From an uncultured Desulfobacterium sp. (GTDB lineage Bacteria > Desulfobacterota > DSM-4660 > Desulfatiglandales > Desulfatiglandaceae), in assembly GCA_900258555.1 (NCBI GenBank), contig LT984855.1:278570-322724 (forward strand): a stretch of 44,155 nucleotides of DNA, read 5' to 3'. Shown in pieces: positions 33,676 through 41,096 of this stretch. The stretch's first letter is position 1; each line of letters opens with the position of its first letter. The notes under the pieces were generated by a model. The model ran no database searches and was not told where the DNA came from. It saw only the letters and a program-made list of their open reading frames with translations. A program made the position numbers and the translations under genes.

Positions 33676-34896
33676 CTAAAAACTGTATCCGCTCTCATTG
33701 TGAAGGCTGACGTCCATACCCCTGACCTCTTCTTCCTCTGTGATTCTGACGCCGATTACTATATCAAGGATCTTGAGGATAATAAATGTCATAATAAAGG
33801 CAAAGGCCATTGTCACAATGACAGAGACAAATTGCACCCACAGTTGAGCCGCGTTTCCGAAGAAGAGACCATCAGCGCCTGCCGGATTAATCGCTTTGCT
33901 GGCAAAAAGTCCTGTTGCCAGCGCTCCCCATGTGCCGCCCAGTCCATGGACACCGACCACATCAAGGGAATCGTCGTAACCAAGCCTGGATTTTACCAAC
34001 ACACCGCCGTAACAAATAAGACCTGCCATGGCCCCGATGATGATCGCAGAGAGCGGCCCCACGAAACCGGATCCCGGTGTAATGGCGACAAGGCCTGCCA
34101 CAGCGCCACTCGCCGCGCCCAGGGTGGTTGGTTTCCCCCTGTGAATCCATTCAAGAATAATCCATGAAAGCGCAGCGGCGGCAGATGCAATGTGGGTTAC
34201 TGTAAAAGCGCTGGCAGCAAGTCCGTTACATGCAAGGGCACTGCCCGCATTAAAGCCGAACCAGCCGAACCACAAAAGGGCCGCGCCTGTTATGGTCATC
34301 GGAAGGTTATGAGGTATATATGCGGTGCTGCCGTAACCAAGGCGCTTACCCAATATGATCGCCGCAGCCAGGGCTGAAACACCGGAACTGATGTGGACAA
34401 CGGTCCCGCCTGCAAAGTCCAGTGCGCCCAGGCCCCTGATCCATCCTCCGACGGCCCATACCCAGTGACACAAGGGGTTGTAGACCAGCGTGGCCCACAG
34501 AATTGTAAACAAGAGAAATGCGCTGAATTTCATCCTCTCCGCAAACGCCCCTGTAATCAGCGCAGGAGTAATCACGGCAAACATACATTGAAAAATCATA
34601 AATGCCAGATGCGGGATGGTGCCGCAATAATCCGCATTGGGCTCCATTCCGACCGAATCAAGTCCCAACCAGTCAAGCCCACCGATAACACCACCGTGAT
34701 CCGGTCCAAAGGCCATGGAATAACCCCAAAGCACCCATTCAATGCTGATAATTCCAAGGATGATAAAACTCTGCATTATGGTCCCCAGCACGTTTTTGCT
34801 CCGCGTCATTCCACCGTAAAAAAGCGCGAGCCCAGGTGTCATCAACATCACCAAGGCCGCCGACATCAAGACAAAAGCTGTGTCTCCCGTGTTCAT
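33676..34896 (-). CDS. amtB: AmtB-type ammonium transporter
   Basis: About 406 residues and eleven predicted membrane helices. Pore features: the His pair in GGTVVHISSGVSAL and GVVGVHGLGGTWGAL, and the N-terminal phenylalanine/tryptophan gate region MTPGLALFYGGMTRSKN. It conducts ammonium/ammonia across the inner membrane and is blocked by PII at high nitrogen. ATG 34896 follows GGAGGG; the longer frame from 34920 includes that site as coding and is less likely. First gene of the nitrogen operon with a -24/-12 promoter about 50 bases upstream. Confidence 0.95.
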   Translation of the reverse strand: MNTGDTAFVLMSAALVMLMTPGLALFYGGMTRSKNVLGTIMQSFIILGIISIEWVLWGYSMAFGPDHGGVIGGLDWLGLDSVGMEPNADYCGTIPHLAFMIFQCMFAVITPALITGAFAERMKFSAFLLFTILWATLVYNPLCHWVWAVGGWIRGLGALDFAGGTVVHISSGVSALAAAIILGKRLGYGSTAYIPHNLPMTITGAALLWFGWFGFNAGSALACNGLAASAFTVTHIASAAAALSWIILEWIHRGKPTTLGAASGAVAGLVAITPGSGFVGPLSAIIIGAMAGLICYGGVLVKSRLGYDDSLDVVGVHGLGGTWGALATGLFASKAINPAGADGLFFGNAAQLWVQFVSVIVTMAFAFIMTFIILKILDIVIGVRITEEEEVRGMDVSLHNESGYSF

Positions 34897-34945
34897 CTCC
34901 AAATCCCTCCGTGGCATCAAATTTGTGTTTCGACATTAGAGCAAA

Positions 34946-34960
34946 GCAACGGTTGTGCCG
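34946..34960 (-). promoter_or_regulatory. Sigma-54 (-24/-12) promoter for amtB-glnB-glnD
   Basis: On the minus strand the sequence reads CGGCACAACCGTTGCTTT, with GG and GC exactly 10 bases apart and a good TTGCTTT half. Only the first base of TGGCAC differs. Its distance to ATG 34896 is about 50 bases, consistent with a nitrogen-limitation promoter activated by an NtrC-type protein encoded elsewhere. Confidence 0.75.
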
Positions 34961-35320
34961 CTGTTGACAATATCCATATAAACCAGACACACCCGATTTT
35001 ATTCCAATGAAATATTTAATTTAATTTCAATATGTTAAGAAATATAAAGCCTAAAAGGTTTTTGCTTGAGGAGGGATTCTGTCTCACAAGCCACAGTGTA
35101 GACAATAAGTTTAATGAATATTTCTATTACAAATTTGTATTGTTTGGAAATATTACATACAATTCTGTAGCGTAAATAAGAAATGGGATCAAAATGAGAT
35201 TTCAAACTGCGGTTGGATGAACAGACTGTTGCTTGACAGGCATTGTTCTTTCATTTACTTTTATTTTGTAAAAATCACATCTTGATCATGTGGCTATGGG
35301 TATCTTAAGAGGCATATGTT
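34961..35320. other. AT-rich divergent intergenic region
   Basis: About 360 bases separate amtB from the + strand regulator gene. TTGACA at 35233-35238 is a fair -35 box for the regulator, but the -10 region 17 bases later (TACTTT) is poor. I see no terminator or gene. Activator sites for the amtB promoter would be expected here, but I could not pick out clear dyads. Confidence 0.45.
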
Positions 35321-36619
35321 ATGGAAGAAGACCTAAGAATTGACTCGGGGGTCAGTCAGCTCGATCATATCCTTGGAGGGCTCCGCATCGGCGACAATGT
35401 GGTATGGTATGATGATGTCGGAAGTCTTGCCCCTGCGTTTTGTCTGAATTTTATCAAGGTATCCAGGGCCGAAAAAAAACCGATTATCTACCTGAATTTC
35501 GACCGTTCAATAAAAAATCTCCTGGAGCAGTTGGGCCCTCTAGCTGATTACGATCAATTGACTATCCTTGACTGCTTTACCCATGGCAAGGGAGAAGGCG
35601 CCGAGGTTTTTATGAAATTCTACGCTGAGGGCGATAAGGCCAGGCGATGCAAGATCATCAAGATAGAAAAGCCGCGAAATGCAGACCATGTGACGGGGGC
35701 CTTTTACAGCCTTCACAAGACCATGACCGGGGATGTCCGTTTTGTTTTTGACAGCCTTACCGGGATGCAGGAATTGTGGGGTGGTGAAGATCAGATCCTG
35801 AAATTTTATTCACACTCCTGCCCAAGGTTGTATGAACTCAATACGATTGCCTACTGGATTGTGGAAAAGGGGGCGCATTCCCCGAGACTAAAGGCACATA
35901 TCAACAAGATCGCCCAGGTCGCCATAGACCTGTCACTCAAGAGGGGAAAGACATCTCTTACAGTGGTAAAGGCCCAAAACCGTGACCTGGAGGCACTGAA
36001 TAAGACCTATAATTACTGGACCAAAGACCTCGCCATTACCTTTGACTCTGAAAGACATACCACAAGCCAGGTGGACCTGGGCACAAGACTCAGGGACCTG
36101 CGCAAAAAAAGGGGCCTGTCGCAGACCGAACTTGCAAAACTGGTGGGTGTGACATCAAGCACAATTTCCCAGATTGAAAGCAATCAGATCTACCCTTCCT
36201 TACCGGCGTTGATCAAGATGTCCGAGATCCTCTCTGTAAAGGTAAGCTCGTTTTTCGGCGAATTGGACAGGGCCTCTGAGCGGGTGATATTCACCCCTTC
36301 ACAGGCGATGGATGTGCAGTTTTCCGTCTCCACAAGGGAGACTATTGCGGGAAAGGCCCTGACACCCCTGGATCTTGAGCCAAAGGCGGAGCCCTACCTT
36401 ATCGAGATAATGCCGGATAAAAGCCTTCCTTCCCATTTCTTCAGCCACAAGGGGGATGAGATCGGATATGTTCTCTCAGGCAAGCTGCAACTGAAAATGG
36501 GGAGCAAATTCCACAGCGCCAAGGCAGGGGACATAATATATCTGTCAACCGAGGCCCCTTCAGGATGGAAAAACCCGGGACCTGAGCCCGCCACCATGCT
36601 TTGGATCAAGGTAAAATAA
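35321..36619 (+). CDS. KaiC/RAD55-like + XRE helix-turn-helix + cupin fusion regulator
   Basis: 432 residues with three parts. (1) 1-240: a RecA/KaiC-type core (SGVSQLDHILGGLRIGDNVVWY at the start, Walker-B-like VRFVFDSLTGM at 139-149), but the Walker A lysine loop G-x-x-G-x-G-K-T is replaced by GDNVVWYDDVGS, so ATP hydrolysis is unlikely. (2) 253-312: a clear XRE/Cro DNA-binding domain (RKKRGLSQTELAKLVGVTSS). (3) 365-430: a cupin with H-F-F-S-H-K-G-D-E-I-G-Y-V-L-S-G, a possible metal or ligand site. XRE+cupin regulators are common; the extra N-terminal KaiC-like module is unusual. AAGAGG precedes ATG. It is likely a transcription factor sensing a small molecule and perhaps a nucleotide; target unknown. 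Its 3' end faces the ferredoxin gene 10 bases away. Confidence 0.85.
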   Translation: MEEDLRIDSGVSQLDHILGGLRIGDNVVWYDDVGSLAPAFCLNFIKVSRAEKKPIIYLNFDRSIKNLLEQLGPLADYDQLTILDCFTHGKGEGAEVFMKFYAEGDKARRCKIIKIEKPRNADHVTGAFYSLHKTMTGDVRFVFDSLTGMQELWGGEDQILKFYSHSCPRLYELNTIAYWIVEKGAHSPRLKAHINKIAQVAIDLSLKRGKTSLTVVKAQNRDLEALNKTYNYWTKDLAITFDSERHTTSQVDLGTRLRDLRKKRGLSQTELAKLVGVTSSTISQIESNQIYPSLPALIKMSEILSVKVSSFFGELDRASERVIFTPSQAMDVQFSVSTRETIAGKALTPLDLEPKAEPYLIEIMPDKSLPSHFFSHKGDEIGYVLSGKLQLKMGSKFHSAKAGDIIYLSTEAPSGWKNPGPEPATMLWIKVK

Positions 36620-36629
36620 TCCGTCGTTA

Positions 36630-36860
36630 TCAGGTTACATGTTTGGCAAATACAGCTTCCAAGGGACAGACCTCAATGCAATCCCAGCATCCCATGCACA
36701 TATCCTGAAATATTATGGGTTGTTCATAGGCACCATCCATCTGTTTAATCACTTTGTGATCGCATGCCTGCACAGCGGCGCACCGCCCTTCTTCGGGATT
36801 GCATATATTGGGGTTACATAAATCATAATTAATCGAAGCAAATGATTTTTTAGGCTGCAC
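36630..36860 (-). CDS. Small ferredoxin-like protein with extra N-terminal cysteines
   Basis: About 76 residues from GTG 36860, which has AAAGGA six bases before it; a GTG at 36899 is in frame but lacks a site. The C-terminal half carries one [4Fe-4S] motif, C-M-G-C-W-D-C-I-E-V-C-P. The N-terminal half has C-N-P-N-I-C-N-P-E-E-G-R-C-A-A-V-Q-A-C, four further cysteines that could bind a second, unusual cluster or zinc. It is probably a cytoplasmic electron carrier or a small sensor. It converges with the KaiC/XRE/cupin gene. The 36861-37137 gap beyond it holds nothing I can identify. Confidence 0.75.
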   Translation of the reverse strand: MQPKKSFASINYDLCNPNICNPEEGRCAAVQACDHKVIKQMDGAYEQPIIFQDMCMGCWDCIEVCPLEAVFAKHVT

Positions 36861-37137
36861 AAATATTCCTTTACATTGAGCCGCTGTCTGAGCGCTCACT
36901 TTTGTTCAAATTACATCTCTGAACCCTATCGTTATTATGACACTATCCATAGTTTAAAAAATGTCCCCCTGCCATTTTCCATCGAGTCCAGCCCCAAAAA
37001 GCCCGAAGTCCCATTAATTTGCCAACAGCCCAGGGGACAATGCAAGTCCTCAATCGGCCTTCATGCAGTAACTGGATGTCTTGACTCGAGATATAATGCC
37101 ATTATCTTTTCCAAGGAATAAGAGAAGGAGAAGTATC

Positions 37138-37431
37138 ATGAATAATCATCAATTAAAATGTCCTTACTGTCAAAAGGAGTTAATGACATGGGAACCCTCT
37201 CCCTATACGGGTTGGGGAGACAATATGCTTTACTGTGATAATAATGAGTGCAGCTATTTTGTCCGCGGAAGGGAAAAAATATGCCGTGAATATGACAGAA
37301 ATTTTGCTTATCGCTACTGCTTCAATCCGAAAAACGGAAAAGAAGTGCCCATTATTGCATGGTGCTACGGAGAGTTATCATTAAAAAAAGGAAGGTGCAA
37401 GGTATCAGGTAAATCTGAAAATATGTTGTAG
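37138..37431 (+). CDS. Zinc-ribbon protein of unknown function
   Basis: 97 residues from ATG 37138, which has GAAGGAG in front. C-P-Y-C near the N-terminus and C-D-N-N-E-C twenty-odd residues later make a zinc ribbon. A conserved-looking centre (W-E-P-S-P-Y-T-G-W-G, then F-A-Y-R-Y-C-F) resembles a widespread hypothetical family of anaerobic bacteria; some are annotated ogr/Delta-like zinc fingers. No function is assigned. An inverted-repeat element begins 4 bases after its stop. Confidence 0.75.
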   Translation: MNNHQLKCPYCQKELMTWEPSPYTGWGDNMLYCDNNECSYFVRGREKICREYDRNFAYRYCFNPKNGKEVPIIAWCYGELSLKKGRCKVSGKSENML

Positions 37432-37434
37432 CTA

Positions 37435-37616
37435 AGGACCCGCTCAGAAGTAACATATACCTTTAAGCGCTCAGATTTGGGTCAGATTTGGCTAATTCGA
37501 AGTCGCAAAACCGCAGGACTAGCACCGCTAATTCGAGGATTTTGCGACTGAGAATTGGGCTAAGATGGCCCGAAGGGGAGATGCTTAAAGGTATATGTTA
37601 TTTCTGAGCGGGTCCT
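37435..37616. mobile_element. 182-bp MITE-like element with 34-bp terminal inverted repeats
   Basis: Left arm 37435-37468 (AGGACCCGCTCAGAAGTAAC and onward) and right arm 37583-37616 are reverse complements with a single mismatch over 34 bases. Inside are nested inverted repeats: AGTCGCAAAA near 37511-37520 with TTTTGCGACT near 37540-37549, flanked by paired AATTC blocks; GCTAATTCGA occurs twice as a direct repeat. There is no coding capacity. No clear target-site duplication is visible. It can fold into one long hairpin and could double as a terminator for the two convergent genes. Confidence 0.7.
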
Positions 37617-37663
37617 AACGATGAGGGGATTATAATAGGGCCTTTAATTGTTGAATAACACTT

Positions 37664-38194
37664 TCATGGTCTTCCCATTCCCTCCCTTGGGTGACGGAAA
37701 ATTTGCCACTGACGATCAAGAAACTGAACCTCTTTTTCAAAGGTTGCACCGATGGCAACAGCAAGATTAATTGAGGCCACGTTTTCCGAGAGGATGAAAC
37801 TTATAAGTGAGACATCAGGCAGATATTCTCTTCCTACCTTCTGGACGGCTCTTGCTGCTTCACTGGCGAAGCCCTTACCCCAGTGCTGACGAGCCAGTGC
37901 CCACTTTATTTCCGGGCCCGGCCAGATATTCGGATAAAAGAAGCCTACAGGCCCCAGAACTTTTCCACTTGCCTTTTCTTCAACCGCGTAAGGGCCATAC
38001 CCGCGCAACTGCCAATGACCGATCATGCCGCACATGATAAGCCACCCGTCTATTTCTGATAATTTACGGCCAAAGGTGTATCTGGTTGCAATTTCATCAG
38101 AATAGTATTCATATAAATCATTAAAATCCTCGTTACGAAATTGCCTGAGAATCAGTCTTTCTGTTTCTATAGTTTCCGGAACAATAAAACCCAT
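37664..38194 (-). CDS. GNAT-family N-acetyltransferase (RimJ/RimL type)
   Basis: 176 residues, typical length. It opens with E-T-E-R-L-I-L-R-Q-F, the RimJ/RimL signature, and has the acetyl-CoA loop ARQHWGKGFASEAARAV (Q-x-x-G-K-G-x-A) followed by N-V-A-S-I-N-L-A-V-A-I-G-A-T-F-E. It would transfer an acetyl group to an amine, perhaps a ribosomal-protein N-terminus, an antibiotic or a metabolite. GAGGG lies 12 bases before ATG. It is a stand-alone gene; its leader is duplicated at 40920-40961. Confidence 0.85.
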   Translation of the reverse strand: MGFIVPETIETERLILRQFRNEDFNDLYEYYSDEIATRYTFGRKLSEIDGWLIMCGMIGHWQLRGYGPYAVEEKASGKVLGPVGFFYPNIWPGPEIKWALARQHWGKGFASEAARAVQKVGREYLPDVSLISFILSENVASINLAVAIGATFEKEVQFLDRQWQIFRHPREGMGRP

Positions 38195-38234
38195 TTATTT
38201 TTTAACCCTCTATTTCATGTGAAACATAACGCAG
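38192..38234. repeat. Leader repeat, copy 1 (upstream of the GNAT gene)
   Basis: CATTTATTTTTTAACCCTCT through CATAACGCAG. This matches 40920-40961 at nearly every position over its two ends, with a variable middle. On the minus strand it ends at the ATG of the acetyltransferase gene and includes its ribosome site GAGGG. Confidence 0.75.
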
Positions 38235-38385
38235 AGGTCAAGTCCGCCATTGACTAATCTTAAAATAATATTACTTTTGCCAACGAACCCTTTAACCCTA
38301 TAGCCTATTGCAGCACTATTTATATAAAATTTTAAACATGAGTCAAGCGTAGATTCGGCCTCCTTCACAATTGGGCACCTTATTT

Positions 38386-40722
38386 CTATTTTGGTTTGCC
38401 AGCCTGATCCTCCCTTTTCCCAAAGGCCTTCAGAATCTTTTCAGGAGTGATCGGTAACTCCTTTATCCTCACCCCTGTAGCATTGTAGACCGCATTTGCA
38501 ATGGCTGACGGCGTTGCCACCTGTGTGCCTTCTCCTGCTTCTTTTGGTTCAAAGGGGTCATCGGGGTTTTCAGTATCAACAAGAATACACCTCACCTGAG
38601 GCATATCCATGGAGGTATGAATTCCATATTCAAGAAAGGAGGTGTTCATGATCAGCCCTTTTTTACTGACTATTTCTTCCATCAGAGTCTGGCCCATTCC
38701 CATGGAAACCGAGCCTTCCAGTTGCCCTTCAACTGCCATTGGGTTAATGGTCGTGCCAGTATCATGACCAACAGTCATATTCACCAGTTTGACTTTTCCG
38801 GTTTCGTGATTTACCTCCACCTCGGCAATCTGGGACTCAAAGCTGTATGCAGGGGTAACATTGCCTTCTCCGGTTTCAAAATTAACAGGATCAACCCGGG
38901 CCTTGAAAAAGCCTCTCCCCATTATAGGATTACCGTCCCTTGCCATCATGCTTGCCAGGATAACATCTTTGATTGGGATAGCCTTATCCAAAGAACCTTT
39001 AACGAATATTTTACGGTCACGGGCCTCTAAATCTTCGGGATTTGCCTCAAGAATAGCTGCGGCCACCTCAAACAATTGTTTTTTTGCATCCAGCGCAGCA
39101 GCCCTTACCGCCTTTCCTCCCCAGTAAGTGCCTCGGCTTGAAAAGCTGCCCGCATGGACAGGCGTAACCTCAGTGTCACTGGATATTACCCTGATATCAT
39201 CAATATCAACACCCAGCACATCAGCAGTAATCTGGGCCAAAACCGTATCCGATCCCTGGCCGATTTCTGTCACCCCTGTAAATAGGCTCACACCCCCGTC
39301 TTCATGGAGTTTCACCTGTGCGCCGCTGGTAGTATGTGGTGGGATTGCCATTCCGGATATAAAAGCCCCTGCTGAGATACCAACACCCTGGCCCTGTATT
39401 GGAGATTTTATCTTTTCAGCCCATCGAGTCTGTTGCGCGCTTATCTGTATGCATTCTCTTAGCCCGCAGGTTTGTACCCTGAACTTGTTGGGGGTAATAT
39501 CTCCAGGATGAAGGGCGTTTTTCAATCGAATGTCCACCGGATCAATTCCCAGATCTTCTGCAATCATATCCAACTGGGATTCGGCTGCAAATCGCGGCTG
39601 AACCGCCCCGTGGCCTCGCTGTGGACCGCTTGGAATATTATTGGTAAACACCCTGATGCCACTGTATCGGACATTTTTCAGCCGATAAAGGGTTACAAGA
39701 AAGGCCCCTGCCAAATACATCACAACAGGCCCTGTATGAAAATAGGCACCTCCGTCAGCGATGATATTACACTGCATGGCTGTAAGAATTCCATCCCTGG
39801 TTACCCCTGTCTTAAGATCAATAACCATGGGATGACGCCTTGATGTGGAGGTGAACTCCTCTTCCCTGGTATAGGTAATCTTTACTGGTTTGTTTGTAAT
39901 GCGTGAAAGTAACGCCGCCTGATAATCAGGTTCGCAGAAACAGACTTTTCCCCCGAAACCTCCACCTACAAAAGGTGTTATTACCCTGATCTTGCTCTCA
40001 GGCATGTTAAAGACAATGGAAAGCTGCCTTCGACGATAATACGGGGCCTGGGATGAAGTCCACAAGGTCAGTTTCCCTGTCTTGTCAAAGACCGCCATAC
40101 ATCCCCTTGGCTCAAGAGGGGCATGGGTAACGGCACTGGTAATAAATCTGTCTTCACGGATGAGATATGCCTCTTTAAACCCCTTTTCAACATCCCCAAA
40201 GTCCCAGAAGATTTTGTTGCTGATATTTCTTTCTGCAAAATCGTGAACCCTTGGTGCAGCCTCGTCCATAGCCTTAATAGGATCAAAAACACCTGGAAGT
40301 AATTCATATTCAACTCTTATTAATTCCAAGGCCTCCAGGGCAGTTGCCTCATCTACAGCTGCAACGGCTGCAACCTCATCTCCGATATAACGTACTTTTT
40401 CCATTGCAAGGGGATGTTTATCACTATCATAATTAGCGACTTTGCCTGCCAGGTTAGGCGGTAGATATTTCGCCGCGTCACCTCTTCCATATGGGATACC
40501 AAGGGTATCTTGTCCTGTGACTACTGCCTTCACCCCTGGCAGACGTCTGGCTTGGTCCACATCTATTGCAACAACACGGGCATGGGGATAAGGACTTCGA
40601 AGAATCTTTCCCCAAAGCATGCCGGGAGAATAAAGATCATCGGCATACTTGGCCTCTCCTGTTACTTTGGCAACCCCATCCAAACGAGGTGTTCTATTAC
40701 CTATTATCACATAATCCGCCAT
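38386..40722 (-). CDS. Xanthine dehydrogenase-family molybdopterin-binding large subunit
   Basis: 778 residues, close to 4-hydroxybenzoyl-CoA reductase alpha and CoxL-type subunits. Motifs: an N-terminal a/b hammerhead (RLDGVAKVTGEAKYADDL), FVGGGFGGKVCFCE around the molybdenum-cofactor region, GAVQPRFAAE, TEIGQGSDTVLAQ, GSFSSRGTYWGGKAVR, and the catalytic glutamate in P-K-E-A-G-E-G near residue 730. It would hydroxylate or dehydroxylate an aromatic or N-heterocyclic substrate. The FAD subunit and the [2Fe-2S] subunit, normally adjacent, are absent on both sides. AGG precedes ATG, and a perfect inverted repeat sits 15 bases upstream. The substrate cannot be read. Confidence 0.88.
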   Translation of the reverse strand: MADYVIIGNRTPRLDGVAKVTGEAKYADDLYSPGMLWGKILRSPYPHARVVAIDVDQARRLPGVKAVVTGQDTLGIPYGRGDAAKYLPPNLAGKVANYDSDKHPLAMEKVRYIGDEVAAVAAVDEATALEALELIRVEYELLPGVFDPIKAMDEAAPRVHDFAERNISNKIFWDFGDVEKGFKEAYLIREDRFITSAVTHAPLEPRGCMAVFDKTGKLTLWTSSQAPYYRRRQLSIVFNMPESKIRVITPFVGGGFGGKVCFCEPDYQAALLSRITNKPVKITYTREEEFTSTSRRHPMVIDLKTGVTRDGILTAMQCNIIADGGAYFHTGPVVMYLAGAFLVTLYRLKNVRYSGIRVFTNNIPSGPQRGHGAVQPRFAAESQLDMIAEDLGIDPVDIRLKNALHPGDITPNKFRVQTCGLRECIQISAQQTRWAEKIKSPIQGQGVGISAGAFISGMAIPPHTTSGAQVKLHEDGGVSLFTGVTEIGQGSDTVLAQITADVLGVDIDDIRVISSDTEVTPVHAGSFSSRGTYWGGKAVRAAALDAKKQLFEVAAAILEANPEDLEARDRKIFVKGSLDKAIPIKDVILASMMARDGNPIMGRGFFKARVDPVNFETGEGNVTPAYSFESQIAEVEVNHETGKVKLVNMTVGHDTGTTINPMAVEGQLEGSVSMGMGQTLMEEIVSKKGLIMNTSFLEYGIHTSMDMPQVRCILVDTENPDDPFEPKEAGEGTQVATPSAIANAVYNATGVRIKELPITPEKILKAFGKREDQAGKPK

Positions 40723-40736
40723 GTTCTATTACCTGG

Positions 40737-40769
40737 CTAAAAGGTCTTTATGTCACAAAGACCTTTTAG
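40737..40769. promoter_or_regulatory. 13-bp inverted repeat immediately upstream of the molybdoenzyme gene
   Basis: CTAAAAGGTCTTT (40737-40749) pairs perfectly with AAAGACCTTTTAG (40757-40769), loop of 7. It ends 14 bases before the minus-strand ATG. It may be an operator or an mRNA hairpin that controls translation; on neither strand does a T tract follow cleanly enough for a normal terminator. Confidence 0.6.
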
Positions 40770-40821
40770 AAAAATGTTGTCCTTACTATAGCCTTAAAGA
40801 AAATGTCCCCAGTAATGAACT

Positions 40822-40913
40822 GTGGGACGGTAACAATAAAATAACCAACCCGCCCTCTTCAACCAAAACAAATTAACAAGAGTAAGTTGTTTACTTAATT
40901 ACCACCGTCCCAC
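40822..40913. repeat. Distant inverted repeat in the 40.7-41.1 kb intergenic region
   Basis: GTGGGACGGT (40822-40831) is the exact reverse complement of ACCGTCCCAC (40904-40913). The enclosed 72 bases are AT-rich and non-coding. It may be a small element remnant. The rest of 40723-41096 holds the 13-bp inverted repeat, leader copy 2 and an unassigned stretch at 40962-41096. Confidence 0.5.
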
Positions 40914-40919
40914 CACCCT

Positions 40920-40961
40920 CATTTATTTTTTACCCTCTATTCAATACAAATCATAACGCAG
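40920..40961. repeat. Leader repeat, copy 2 (no gene follows)
   Basis: CATTTATTTTTTACCCTCTA through CATAACGCAG; matches 38192-38234. On the minus strand it ends at an ATG whose frame stops after seven codons. So here the leader is present but its gene has been lost or replaced. Confidence 0.7.
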
Positions 40962-41096
40962 CAATAACTTCTGCTCCTGACTCACCGCAAAATATATACT
41001 TCAACTAATTAACTTTGTCTACAACTGGTGCAGTCTCCTCTCACCTCACAACTTGTTCTTGATGCTATAACGTGTAGTAATCGGTTGTGCCGCCCA

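Noticed and set aside
33700-35010. Long + strand frames of 155 and 205 residues
   Set aside because: Antisense to amtB; rich in H, K and C in the manner of shadow frames, no domain pattern.
37081-37137. N-terminal extension of the zinc-ribbon protein from ATG 37081
   Set aside because: The ribosome site GAAGGAG lies just before ATG 37138, and the extension sequence has no matching site or family-like residues.
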